The notes below the pieces were generated by a model. That model saw nothing but the letters and a program-made list of their open reading frames with translations, was not told where the DNA came from and ran no database searches. Made by a program: the position numbers and the translations under genes. This document shows, piece after piece, positions 37,208 through 44,466 of a DNA stretch of 64,000 bases. The stretch comes from Rufibacter roseus. GTDB taxonomy: Bacteria; Bacteroidota; Bacteroidia; Cytophagales; Hymenobacteraceae. Position 1 is the stretch's first letter. Each line of letters begins with the position of its first letter. The stretch covers positions 80,891 through 144,890 of the forward strand of contig NZ_LRML01000011.1 in NCBI RefSeq assembly GCF_001647285.1, given 5' to 3'.

Positions 37208-38167
37208 CTATTTCTTCGAAAACAAAGAATCTACAAACTCGCGCTTGTCAAACACCTGCAGGTCTTCAACGCGCTCGCCTACGCCAATGTATTTCACCGG
37301 AATTTTGAACTCATCTGAAATACCAATGATTACTCCGCCCTTAGCGGTACCGTCTAATTTAGTAACGGCCAGAGAAGTCACCTCAGTGGCTTTAGTAAAC
37401 TCACGGGCTTGTATAACAGCATTCTGACCGGTGCTTCCGTCTAATACCAACAACACTTCCTGCGGGGCATCTTCAATGACTTTCTGCATGACGCGCTTTA
37501 TTTTAGACAGCTCATTCATAAGGCCCACTTTGGTGTGCAAACGTCCAGCGGTGTCAATAATTACCACATCAGCGCCCATTTCCACGCCTTTTTTTACAGC
37601 GTCATAAGCAACAGAGGCTGGGTCTGTATTCATGCCGTGGTCAATCACCGGGATGCCCACGCGGTCGCCCCAGATTTTGAGCTGGTCAACAGCGGCGGCT
37701 CTAAACGTATCTCCGGCACCCAACACTACTTTCTTACCGGCTTTGTGAAACTGCGAGGCTAGCTTACCAATAGTAGTAGTTTTACCTACTCCGTTCACGC
37801 CCACCACCATGATCACGTAAGGCTGACCATTGGTATTTGGAAGACTGAAATCTGCCGCTACGCCGCTTTTGTTCTCCTCCATCAGGTCCATGATCTCTTC
37901 GCGCAAGATACGGTCCAGGTCAGAGGTGCCTACGTATTTGTCGCGGGCTACGCGCTTTTCAATGCGATCAATGATTTTAACGGTGGTTCCAATTCCTACA
38001 TCGGCATGCACAAGCACAGTCTCTAACTCATCTAGCACTTCCTCATCTACCTTAGACTTACCCGCCACCGCTTTGCTAAGCTGATCGAAGAAGCTGGTTT
38101 TGGTTTTCTCAAGGCCTTTGTCCAGAGATTCCTTTTTTTCTTTGTTGAAGAGACCGAAAAGTGCCAT
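37208..38167 (-). CDS. ftsY: Signal recognition particle receptor FtsY
   Basis: The protein has 319 residues in an NG-domain arrangement without the long acidic A domain of E. coli. It shows the P-loop [10 protein letters not shown] near residues 123-131, [14 protein letters not shown] near 155, IDTAGRLHT near 203 and [10 protein letters not shown] near 265. It docks ribosome-SRP complexes at the inner membrane for co-translational insertion. Clustering with small ribosomal genes upstream is a conserved Bacteroidota arrangement. A hairpin terminator (38223-38249) lies upstream, so it is at least partly separated from DUF4295. Confidence 0.93.
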   Translation of the reverse strand: MALFGLFNKEKKESLDKGLEKTKTSFFDQLSKAVAGKSKVDEEVLDELETVLVHADVGIGTTVKIIDRIEKRVARDKYVGTSDLDRILREEIMDLMEENKSGVAADFSLPNTNGQPYVIMVVGVNGVGKTTTIGKLASQFHKAGKKVVLGAGDTFRAAAVDQLKIWGDRVGIPVIDHGMNTDPASVAYDAVKKGVEMGADVVIIDTAGRLHTKVGLMNELSKIKRVMQKVIEDAPQEVLLVLDGSTGQNAVIQAREFTKATEVTSLAVTKLDGTAKGGVIIGISDEFKIPVKYIGVGERVEDLQVFDKREFVDSLFSKK

Positions 38168-38222
38168 AGCTGTATTGTGTGCTACTGGATGTAAGAATTA
38201 TTGAAAAGGGGTGAATACCAAA

Positions 38223-38249
38223 AAAGTCCCGCGTATGGAGGGACTTTTA
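38223..38249 (-). terminator. Terminator or attenuator before ftsY
   Basis: AAAAGTCCC and GGGACTTTT with a 9-base loop; on the minus strand a T-run follows. It would end the rpmG-DUF4295 transcript in part. Confidence 0.6.
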
Positions 38250-38277
38250 CAGGTATATCAGAATGCGATATCGGCAA

Positions 38278-38430
38278 TTATTTTTTCAGGGCGTCCTGTA
38301 CTTGATCCACAGGCACCATTTCTTCTCTGAAGGTGTAAGCACCAGTCTTAGGAGACTTAACCGCTTTAATTACCTTCGCCCAGTCTTTACCGGTAGCGGT
38401 TTTCAGGGTTGCAACTACTTTCTTAGCCAT
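38278..38430 (-). CDS. DUF4295 small ribosome-associated protein
   Basis: A 50-residue basic protein (MAKKVVATLKTATGKDW... ends DQVQDALKK) just 2 bases after the rpmG stop. Its length, charge and place between rpmG and ftsY match the DUF4295 family, found only in Bacteroidota. From memory, structural work on a Flavobacterium ribosome reported a phylum-specific large-subunit protein named bL38 that I believe is this family; treat that link as unverified. The frame TTA stop to ATG was read directly from the minus strand. Confidence 0.88.
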   Translation of the reverse strand: MAKKVVATLKTATGKDWAKVIKAVKSPKTGAYTFREEMVPVDQVQDALKK

Positions 38431-38432
38431 GG

Positions 38433-38621
38433 TTATTTAATTTCTTTATGTACAGTTACTTTCTTCATGAAGGGGTTGTACTTCTTCATCTCCAAACGCT
38501 CTGGAGTGTTCTTTCTGTTTTTGGTAGTGATATACCGAGACATGCCAGGTACGCTGGAGTTTTTCTGCTCAGTGCACTCCAAAATCACCTGAACTCTATT
38601 GCCTTTAGCTTTCTTTGCCAT
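38433..38621 (-). CDS. rpmG: 50S ribosomal protein bL33
   Basis: The protein has 62 residues: [41 protein letters not shown] and a basic tail. It lacks the two CxxC pairs that bind zinc in other L33 forms (only one Cys, and YNPFMKK where the second pair would be), so it is the zinc-independent type. It lies directly before DUF4295. A good promoter sits 29 bases upstream (38650-38681), so it does not depend on the distant rpmB promoter. Confidence 0.93.
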   Translation of the reverse strand: MAKKAKGNRVQVILECTEQKNSSVPGMSRYITTKNRKNTPERLEMKKYNPFMKKVTVHKEIK

Positions 38622-38649
38622 CGCGAAGTTGATTTTTTATTTAGGACTG

Positions 38650-38681
38650 CAAATATACAGCCTTAGTTATTGAATTACAAA
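38650..38681 (-). promoter_or_regulatory. Promoter of rpmG-DUF4295
   Basis: On the minus strand: TTTG, 20-base spacer, TATATTTG. Both elements match the Bacteroidota consensus exactly, and the start codon is 28 bases further on. Confidence 0.65.
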
Positions 38682-38753
38682 CAGGTTGCTACTTTTTTAT
38701 GTTAGTATTAAGTATTGCGTATCAAGTAGCACGACAAAGGTAGTTATAAATCC

Positions 38754-38792
38754 TATTTTCGGCCTGTTTTCAAGAAAACTGCCCAAAAACAG
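38754..38792. repeat. Intergenic palindrome, copy 11, flanked by inverted repeats
   Basis: TATTTTCGGCCTGTTTTC then GAAAACTGCCCAAAAACAG. It is flanked by GTATCAAGTAGCA (38719-38731) and its near reverse complement TGCTACCTGATAC (38812-38824), one mismatch in 13. Confidence 0.65.
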
Positions 38793-38833
38793 AAGCCCTA
38801 ATCTTTATACATGCTACCTGATACTTGCTACTG

Positions 38834-40453
38834 TCACTTCAGTTCCGGCAGTTTGAAGTTATCCAGCGGACTTGGTTTAGCCATAGTAGCTTCAATTTCT
38901 TTCACAGTCCGAGGTGCGGCGGCAGATAGATTCTCCCAGCCTTTCTCGGTGATCAGCACATCGTCTTCAATTCTTACGCCAATCCCCCACCACTTTTTAT
39001 CGCACGGGCTGCCTTCCGGAATGTAAATACCAGGCTCCACAGTTATAACAGTGTTTGGCTTGAAAGGGCCGTAGGTGCCGCGGTCATGCACATCAAGCCC
39101 TAGGTAATGCGACACACCATGCATGGTGTACTTACGCGCCTCCTCTGCACTTTTAATGATGCCTAGCTTAATCAGACCATCGGCCATTATTTTTTGGGCT
39201 GTGGCATTGGGCGCATTGAACGCGTTACCTACTTTGCACTCTTTGAAAGCAGCCTCTTGCGCCGCGTATACCAGTTCATAAATCTGCTTCTGCTCTGGCG
39301 TGAACTTACCGTTCGCCGGAATGGTGCGGGTAACGTCGGCGGTGTAGCCATGGTACTCGGCGCCCAAATCCATCAGCACCAAATCTTTGCCCAGCTTAGG
39401 CTTGTCGTTCTCCACGTAATGCAGAATGCACCCGTTATTCCCGGCTCCTACAATGCTGGGGTAGCCTTCATACTCAGCACCGTATTTCTTATAGACAAAC
39501 TCATGAATTCCCTGCACCTCCGTCTCAGACATGTTTGGGTGCATGGCTTTCATCACCTCCACCTGCCCTATGGCCGACATGTAAATGGCTTTGCGCAGCA
39601 GCTTTAATTCTTCAGGAGTCTTTATCTCCCGCATTTCGCTCAGTACATTGCCTAAGGTTGAAGCATCTAGCTTCTCTTTGGGCATGTTAGCCATCAAGGC
39701 TGCTCTGGCAGGGGCGTCTTTGGCCTCAACATAGCTTTTCAGGAAGGAGTTACTAGCCAAGGCAGGATTAGCAGCCATTTGCCGCTTTACTTGTGCCTGC
39801 ACCCGCTCCCCCATCTGGGCGTCATAGGTTTTTATGGCCGAATACAATTGCAGGTGGCTTAGGTCTTGATGAGGCACTAAGCCCACCTTCTGCCTAAACT
39901 GTGCTACCAGGTCATGTAAATCGGCTTGGTCTCTGGGGTCATTGCGCAGGTCGTGAGGTAAGTCCAGAATCAGGATTTGTTCTAGCGCAGCGGTGTCTAA
40001 CTGAAAATTGGCAAAAGCGGTGGCCGGTAAGGCATGCGTAATACCCAAGTGTTGCTTCGCTCCTTCTTCGCCTAAACGCCTTCCGGTCCAGGACTCTGCT
40101 TGCGGATTGCGGGGCTGGGCGAACAGAATCTCCTCGGTGGCCACGCCGTTGATCAGCTGCTGGTCAGAAAACACCAACAGCACAGCGTTGGGTTCGCGGT
40201 AGCCGGTAAGGTAGTAGAAGTATGGGTGCTGGTGAAAGTGGAAATCTACGTCGTTGGCTCTGTTCCGGAGCGGGTTAGAAAAAAGAACGGCAACGGAGTT
40301 GGCCGGCAGCTTTTGCCGCAGGGCCTCTCTCCGTTGCCGGTGAAATTCTTTATCCAAAAAATCCGAAGGTTTGTCGGGGCCGGTGCTTTGTGCGGCCACC
40401 CCTAGCGGAAGCGACACAAATAGAATAAACCAAAGGTGTCGCAGGGTGCTCAT
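38834..40453 (-). CDS. Exported Xaa-Pro aminopeptidase (M24 family)
   Basis: The protein has 539 residues. A signal peptide (ends GVAAQ) shows export. An aminopeptidase P N-terminal domain (NDVDFHFHQHPYFYYLTGY) precedes the pita-bread domain. The five metal ligands are visible: Asp in VLMDLGAEY, Asp in YTADVTRT, His in HGVSHYLGLDVHD, Glu in TVEPGIYIP and Glu in VRIEDDVLIT. It removes an N-terminal residue before proline using two metal ions. Its start is 9 bases after the rpmB stop and it separates rpmB from rpmG, so it is likely transcribed from the rpmB promoter. Confidence 0.9.
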   Translation of the reverse strand: MSTLRHLWFILFVSLPLGVAAQSTGPDKPSDFLDKEFHRQRREALRQKLPANSVAVLFSNPLRNRANDVDFHFHQHPYFYYLTGYREPNAVLLVFSDQQLINGVATEEILFAQPRNPQAESWTGRRLGEEGAKQHLGITHALPATAFANFQLDTAALEQILILDLPHDLRNDPRDQADLHDLVAQFRQKVGLVPHQDLSHLQLYSAIKTYDAQMGERVQAQVKRQMAANPALASNSFLKSYVEAKDAPARAALMANMPKEKLDASTLGNVLSEMREIKTPEELKLLRKAIYMSAIGQVEVMKAMHPNMSETEVQGIHEFVYKKYGAEYEGYPSIVGAGNNGCILHYVENDKPKLGKDLVLMDLGAEYHGYTADVTRTIPANGKFTPEQKQIYELVYAAQEAAFKECKVGNAFNAPNATAQKIMADGLIKLGIIKSAEEARKYTMHGVSHYLGLDVHDRGTYGPFKPNTVITVEPGIYIPEGSPCDKKWWGIGVRIEDDVLITEKGWENLSAAAPRTVKEIEATMAKPSPLDNFKLPELK

Positions 40454-40462
40454 GGCAGAGGA

Positions 40463-40702
40463 TTAGTAAACGATGTAGCCTTCTTCTTTGGCTTTCTTCA
40501 ATACAGAAGAGATACCGTTTTTAGTGATGTTGCGCAGAGCAGACGTAGAAACTTTCAAAGTAACCCAAGCATCTTCTTCAGGAATGTAGAAACGCTTCTT
40601 CTGCAAGTTCGGGTAGAACTTACGCTTTGTTTTATTGTTGGCGTGCGATACGCGGTTACCTACCTGCGTTCTTTTACCGGTTAAATCACAAACTCGTGCC
40701 AT
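40463..40702 (-). CDS. rpmB: 50S ribosomal protein bL28
   Basis: The protein has 79 residues from the ATG at 40702: MARVCDLTGKRTQVGNRVSH, KTKRKFYPNLQKKRF and VTLKVSTSALRNITKNG. The open frame runs further upstream, but this start is conserved. It has a single Cys, so it is the zinc-free type, like the L33 here. A promoter lies 35 bases upstream. The aminopeptidase gene follows closely in place of the expected rpmG. Confidence 0.93.
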   Translation of the reverse strand: MARVCDLTGKRTQVGNRVSHANNKTKRKFYPNLQKKRFYIPEEDAWVTLKVSTSALRNITKNGISSVLKKAKEEGYIVY

Positions 40703-40736
40703 TGTATCGTTAGATTCGTTTATTACAAAAGGGATG

Positions 40737-40768
40737 CAAATATCCGCAAAAAGATGTGTAATGTCAAA
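40737..40768 (-). promoter_or_regulatory. Promoter of rpmB
   Basis: On the minus strand: TTTG, 20-base spacer, GATATTTG (one mismatch to TAnnTTTG). The start codon is 34 bases on. Confidence 0.5.
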
Positions 40769-40839
40769 CACACCTTCTAAAATTTTTCTTTAATTCCTTC
40801 TGAAAAAGCCTTTTACCCGCTTTTGCCTCTATCTTTCCC

Positions 40840-41010
40840 TTATTCTCTGGCCTCTGTACTGGCTTCTTTCTTGAATCCGTAGGGGCAATGTTTGCATCCG
40901 CTCCGGCAGCAATAACCTCTTCTTTTGTGGTATTGCTCGGTAAAAACCATCAGGCCTTGGTCATTATAATAATAGTCGCCGGGCTGTAGCGGCAGCGGTT
41001 TTGCAGGCAT
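40840..41010 (-). CDS. DUF5522 Cys-rich small protein
   Basis: The protein has 56 residues from the ATG at 41010. The hallmark is RGYCCRSGCKHCPYGF: four Cys and one His in a tight cluster that should bind zinc or an Fe-S cluster. Before it comes DYYYNDQGLMVFTEQYH. Function unknown; the family is small and widespread. A TATCTTTG box ends only 4 bases before the ATG, so the transcript may have almost no leader. It is monocistronic and lies next to a long gene-free region. Confidence 0.75.
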   Translation of the reverse strand: MPAKPLPLQPGDYYYNDQGLMVFTEQYHKRRGYCCRSGCKHCPYGFKKEASTEARE

Positions 41011-41014
41011 GGCG

Positions 41015-41022
41015 CAAAGATA
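41015..41022 (-). promoter_or_regulatory. TATCTTTG box at the DUF5522 start
   Basis: An exact -7 match on the minus strand, 4 bases from the ATG. No -33 TTTG is visible. If used, the mRNA would be leaderless or start inside codon 1-2. Confidence 0.35.
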
Positions 41023-41680
41023 AGAGGTTGTTTTGTGGCGTAAAAGAGAAGTATACAACTTCAGAATGTCTCTCGCTTTAATTGCAGGTGGCCTTTCTTT
41101 ATGAAGCTCGAAGGAAAATGTTTACACCTGCCGATCCACGCATTCCCGATACACCTTCCTAGAAGGGTTCCTCGCAATCTGCATCTTCCATGGTTATCCT
41201 TAGCGCTAGCCGAAGGATCTAACGAAGACAATCTATGGTGATGGAGACACAGCATCAGCAATGAGCAGTCAAACCCCGTGCCTTTTCTGTAAGAATCACC
41301 GCTTTACTCTCCGCTGTTGTTTCGTGTTCTCACCGACAACCACAACTGCTTCTGCCTTTGGAAATTCTTTTCCTGCTGCCGATTTCCATTGCCACTTCTA
41401 CTCCAAGGCCTCACAAGACAGCCTTCTCCGTGGCACTGGCTCTGAGCGCTCACGGCCGCGAGGCCCGCCCTGTGGATTCGCACTGCCCTTTTCACTAGAC
41501 CTTCAGTCTTGCCGCTAGCGCGGCACCGTTCAAAGCGAGGCGCTCATCCCCACGGCTGGTAACAGTTCCAATTCTGCGGCTTGTGTTGCTGTTGAATTTT
41601 GGCTGTTAGTTTACTATTTCGGTAGTTCCTGGATAGAGTCTCTCGCGCTGTGCGCATCACCTTTTTCTACCTATACATTT

Positions 41681-41719
41681 TGTTTTAGGGCTGCTTTTTC
41701 AAAAATTAAGCTAAAACAG
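41681..41719. repeat. Intergenic palindrome, copy 12
   Basis: TGTTTTAGGGCTGCTTTTTC then AAAAATTAAGCTAAAACAG; TGTTTTAG pairs with CTAAAACA. Confidence 0.7.
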
Positions 41720-41825
41720 TAGGTTCTTTCCACTCATGGCTTCCTTCCCCTTGAGTTGCTAAGGCATTGCACGGAAATTTTTACCTTTATCTCAAAATAC
41801 AGATTATTCGTATTGAATTTTACTT

Positions 41826-41840
41826 GGGGAGCCGCTCCCC
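41826..41840 (+). promoter_or_regulatory. Leader hairpin before rocD
   Basis: GGGGAG-CCG-CTCCCC, a 6-bp stem 22 bases before the ATG. It might influence translation; no ligand is implied. Confidence 0.3.
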
Positions 41841-41862
41841 TTCATTCTAAACTACTGCAACT

Positions 41863-43104
41863 ATGAATACCTCCACCATTACCTCCAGCCAGGAAGCCAT
41901 TGCCTTAGAAGATAAATACGGAGCGCATAATTACCATCCGCTGCCGGTAGTGCTGAACCGCGGCGAAGGCGTTTTCTTGTGGGACGTGGAAGGCAAACGG
42001 TATTATGATTTCCTGTCGGCGTACAGCGCGGTGAACCAAGGGCACTGCCACCCGCGCATTATTGGCGCACTCACCCAGCAGGCGCAGCAGCTCACGCTTA
42101 CCTCTCGGGCCTTTTATAATGACAAGCTTGGGCCAGCTGAGAAATACCTGTCAGAGCTGTTTGGTTATGACAAGGCCCTGTTAATGAACTCCGGGGCCGA
42201 AGCCGTGGAGACGGCCATTAAATTAGCGCGCAAGTGGGGCTATCAGACCAAAGCCATTCCGCCGCATGAAGCTGAAATTATTGTAGCCGAACACAACTTC
42301 CACGGCCGCACCACCGGTATCATCTCCTTCAGCACCGACCCTAGCAGCACTACCGGTTTCGGACCATACATGCCGGGCTACAAAGTAGTGCCTTATGACA
42401 ATCTGGAGGCGCTGGAGCAGGCCCTGAAAGACAACATACACGTTTGCGCCTTTCTGGTAGAACCAATTCAGGGCGAGGCGGGAGTGGTAGTGCCCTCTGA
42501 AGGCTATCTGACCAAGGCGAAGGCGCTGTGCGAGCAGTATAATGTACTGCTGATCGTAGACGAAATCCAAACGGGGATAGGCCGCACCGGCAAACTATTG
42601 GCATCAGAGTACGAAGCCATAAAACCAGACATATTGATTCTGGGAAAAGCCCTCTCGGGCGGAGTGTTACCAGTCTCAGCGGCCTTGGCCAACGATGAGG
42701 TGATGCTGTGCATCCAGCCGGGTGAACATGGCTCTACGTTTGGCGGCAATCCTTTGGCCTGCGCCGTAGCCGTAGCCGCACTGGAAGTGATCAAAGATGA
42801 AAAGCTGACGGAAAACGCGCAACGCTTAGGAGAGATTTTCCGCAGCCGCATGAACCAACTGAAAGAGAAGCACCCGGAACTGGTGAGTTTAGTACGCGGC
42901 CGCGGCTTGTTGAACGCCGTCATCATCAAACCTACACCTGATGGCCGCACCGCCTGGGATGTGTGCGTGAGACTGATGGAGAACGGCCTCTTGGCCAAGC
43001 CCACCCACGGCGATATTATCCGCTTCGCACCGCCGCTGGTGATGACCGAAGAGCAACTGCACGAGTGCTGCGATATTATTGCCAAAACGCTGGAGGAGTT
43101 TTAA
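41863..43104 (+). CDS. rocD: Ornithine--oxo-acid aminotransferase
   Basis: The protein has 413 residues, a class III PLP aminotransferase. It begins with [18 protein letters not shown], a segment typical of ornithine aminotransferase. Also seen are [35 protein letters not shown], the PLP Asp in [15 protein letters not shown] and the Schiff-base Lys in [12 protein letters not shown] near residue 262. It moves the delta-amino group of ornithine to 2-oxoglutarate, giving glutamate semialdehyde for glutamate or proline. No arginase or proline gene is near. Monocistronic. Confidence 0.92.
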   Translation: MNTSTITSSQEAIALEDKYGAHNYHPLPVVLNRGEGVFLWDVEGKRYYDFLSAYSAVNQGHCHPRIIGALTQQAQQLTLTSRAFYNDKLGPAEKYLSELFGYDKALLMNSGAEAVETAIKLARKWGYQTKAIPPHEAEIIVAEHNFHGRTTGIISFSTDPSSTTGFGPYMPGYKVVPYDNLEALEQALKDNIHVCAFLVEPIQGEAGVVVPSEGYLTKAKALCEQYNVLLIVDEIQTGIGRTGKLLASEYEAIKPDILILGKALSGGVLPVSAALANDEVMLCIQPGEHGSTFGGNPLACAVAVAALEVIKDEKLTENAQRLGEIFRSRMNQLKEKHPELVSLVRGRGLLNAVIIKPTPDGRTAWDVCVRLMENGLLAKPTHGDIIRFAPPLVMTEEQLHECCDIIAKTLEEF

Positions 43105-43155
43105 TTCTTCCCAATGATAAAATAGAAGAACCGTTCCACCTCCTTGGGCGGTTTT

Positions 43156-43196
43156 TCTATTTTAGGCCTGTTTTCCATAAAATAAGCCTAAAACAG
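43156..43196. repeat. Intergenic palindrome, copy 13 (near consensus)
   Basis: TCTATTTTAGGCCTGTTTTC and AAAATAAGCCTAAAACAG; TTTTAGGC pairs with GCCTAAAA. Confidence 0.8.
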
Positions 43197-43380
43197 AAAG
43201 CCTACCATTGTAGCCGACCATGTTTAATTAGAATGGTTTACTTTTGCCCAACAAGCTATCCAAAAGGCAATCGGCTTTTTCAGCTGGTTTTACACTTTTT
43301 AAGGAGCTTTGATGTTTTGAAACCTGAGTGCCGATGTGCTAATCTCTTTCCGGCCTCTGCCTAACTTATAATTATCTACT

Positions 43381-44361
43381 ATGAATCATTTAACCCGCCG
43401 CCCCCGCCGCAACCGTAAATCTGAAGCTATCCGGAGCATGGTGCAGGAAAACCAGGTGGCCGTGCAAGACCTTATTTTCCCGGTGTTCATGATGGAGGGA
43501 GATAACCTGGCTGTGGAAATCACCTCTATGCCGGGCATTTACCGCTACTCACCAGACCGCCTGCTGGAAGAAATTGCTTCTTGCGTGGAATTGGGCATTA
43601 AAACCTTTGCCCCCTTCCCACAGATAGAAGAAGCTAAGAAAGACCGCTTCGCCTCTGAAAGCAAAAACCCAGAAGGCCTGTACCTGCGCACCATCTCTGA
43701 AATCAAACTCAATTTTCCGGATGTGGTGCTCATGACTGACGTGGCCATGGACCCTTACAGTTCTGACGGACACGACGGCATTGTAGACAACGGTGAAATC
43801 ATCAATGATGCTACCCTGGAAGTGTTAGGGCAAATGGCTTTAGCGCAGGCGCAGGCCGGCGCCGATATCATAGGCCCCTCTGATATGATGGACGGCCGTG
43901 TAGCCCACATTAGGCAGGTGCTGGACAAACATGCTTTTTACAACGTGTCCATCATGAGCTACACCGCTAAATACGCCAGTGGTTTCTACGGCCCCTTCCG
44001 CGATGCCCTTGACTCTGCCCCTAAGCATGGCGACAAGAAAACCTACCAGATGAACCCCGCCAACAGCCGCGAAGCTTTAATTGAAGCGGAGCTGGACACC
44101 CAAGAAGGCGCCGATTTCCTGATGGTCAAGCCTGCTTTGTCTTATTTAGATGTGATTAAGACCCTGAAAGACAACACCAACTTACCTATAGCGGCTTATA
44201 ACGTAAGCGGTGAATACGCCATGGTGAAAGCCGCCGCCCAAAACGGCTGGTTAGACAACGACCGAATTATGCAGGAGGTACTGCTAAGCATGAAACGTGC
44301 CGGCGCTGACATTATTCTAACCTACTTTGCGAAGGAATTTGCGCAGTTAATGAAACGGTAA
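43381..44361 (+). CDS. hemB: Delta-aminolevulinic acid dehydratase (porphobilinogen synthase)
   Basis: The protein has 326 residues. The two catalytic lysines are Lys197 in MSYTAKYAS and Lys250 in LMVKPALSY. GPSDMMDGRV is also diagnostic. It condenses two aminolevulinate molecules to porphobilinogen in haem synthesis. The metal-binding loop reads TDVAMDPYSSDGHDGIV, with Asp where zinc-type enzymes have Cys, so it is of the zinc-independent, Mg-responsive type. The gene is monocistronic, with a long leader (over 100 bases) and a very strong terminator. hemJ lies 5 kb away on the same strand. Confidence 0.94.
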   Translation: MNHLTRRPRRNRKSEAIRSMVQENQVAVQDLIFPVFMMEGDNLAVEITSMPGIYRYSPDRLLEEIASCVELGIKTFAPFPQIEEAKKDRFASESKNPEGLYLRTISEIKLNFPDVVLMTDVAMDPYSSDGHDGIVDNGEIINDATLEVLGQMALAQAQAGADIIGPSDMMDGRVAHIRQVLDKHAFYNVSIMSYTAKYASGFYGPFRDALDSAPKHGDKKTYQMNPANSREALIEAELDTQEGADFLMVKPALSYLDVIKTLKDNTNLPIAAYNVSGEYAMVKAAAQNGWLDNDRIMQEVLLSMKRAGADIILTYFAKEFAQLMKR

Positions 44362-44366
44362 ACCTT

Positions 44367-44405
44367 CGTTTTAGGGCTGATTTTCAGAAAACGGCCCAAA
44401 AACAG
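44367..44405. repeat. Intergenic palindrome, copy 14
   Basis: CGTTTTAGGGCTGATTTTC and GAAAACGGCCCAAAAACAG. It begins 5 bases after the hemB stop, and its end overlaps the terminator stem. Confidence 0.7.
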
Positions 44406-44460
44406 CCACAAAAAAAAGCGGGAGCCTTCAATAAGGCTCCCGCTTTTTTTTGTGGCTGTT
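44401..44460. terminator. 28-bp bidirectional terminator
   Basis: The arms 44401-44428 and 44433-44460 are perfectly complementary with a CAAT loop. The GC part AGCGGGAGCCTT lies inside an A8/T8 section, then AACAGCCAC/GTGGCTGTT. It separates convergent hemB and the T9SS cargo gene. Confidence 0.92.
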
Positions 44461-44466
44461 TTAGAC

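Larger units (their letters stand above)
41011..41862. other. 852-base region without a supported gene
   Basis: This is the longest gap in the window. Short open frames occur on both strands (41261-41518 plus; 41061-41261 and 41304-41495 minus), but none has a start signal or recognisable motif. There are small dyads: ATCCTT...AAGGAT at 41196-41218 and TGCCGC-TAGC-GCGGCA near 41510-41525, both with GCTAGCG. The middle is C-rich on the plus strand, unlike other gaps. It may hold a decayed gene or a structured RNA. Its right end holds a palindrome copy, a possible -7 box and a leader hairpin for rocD. Confidence 0.45.

Noticed and set aside
38263..38592. 109-codon plus-strand frame over rpmG and DUF4295
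   Set aside because: It overlaps two conserved ribosomal genes on the opposite strand.
41261..41518. 85-codon open frame in the gene-free region
   Set aside because: No start signal and no recognisable motif; overlapping frames exist on the other strand. Kept only as part of the unexplained region.
42504..43085. 193-codon frame antisense to rocD
   Set aside because: Ser-rich shadow of a well-supported gene.
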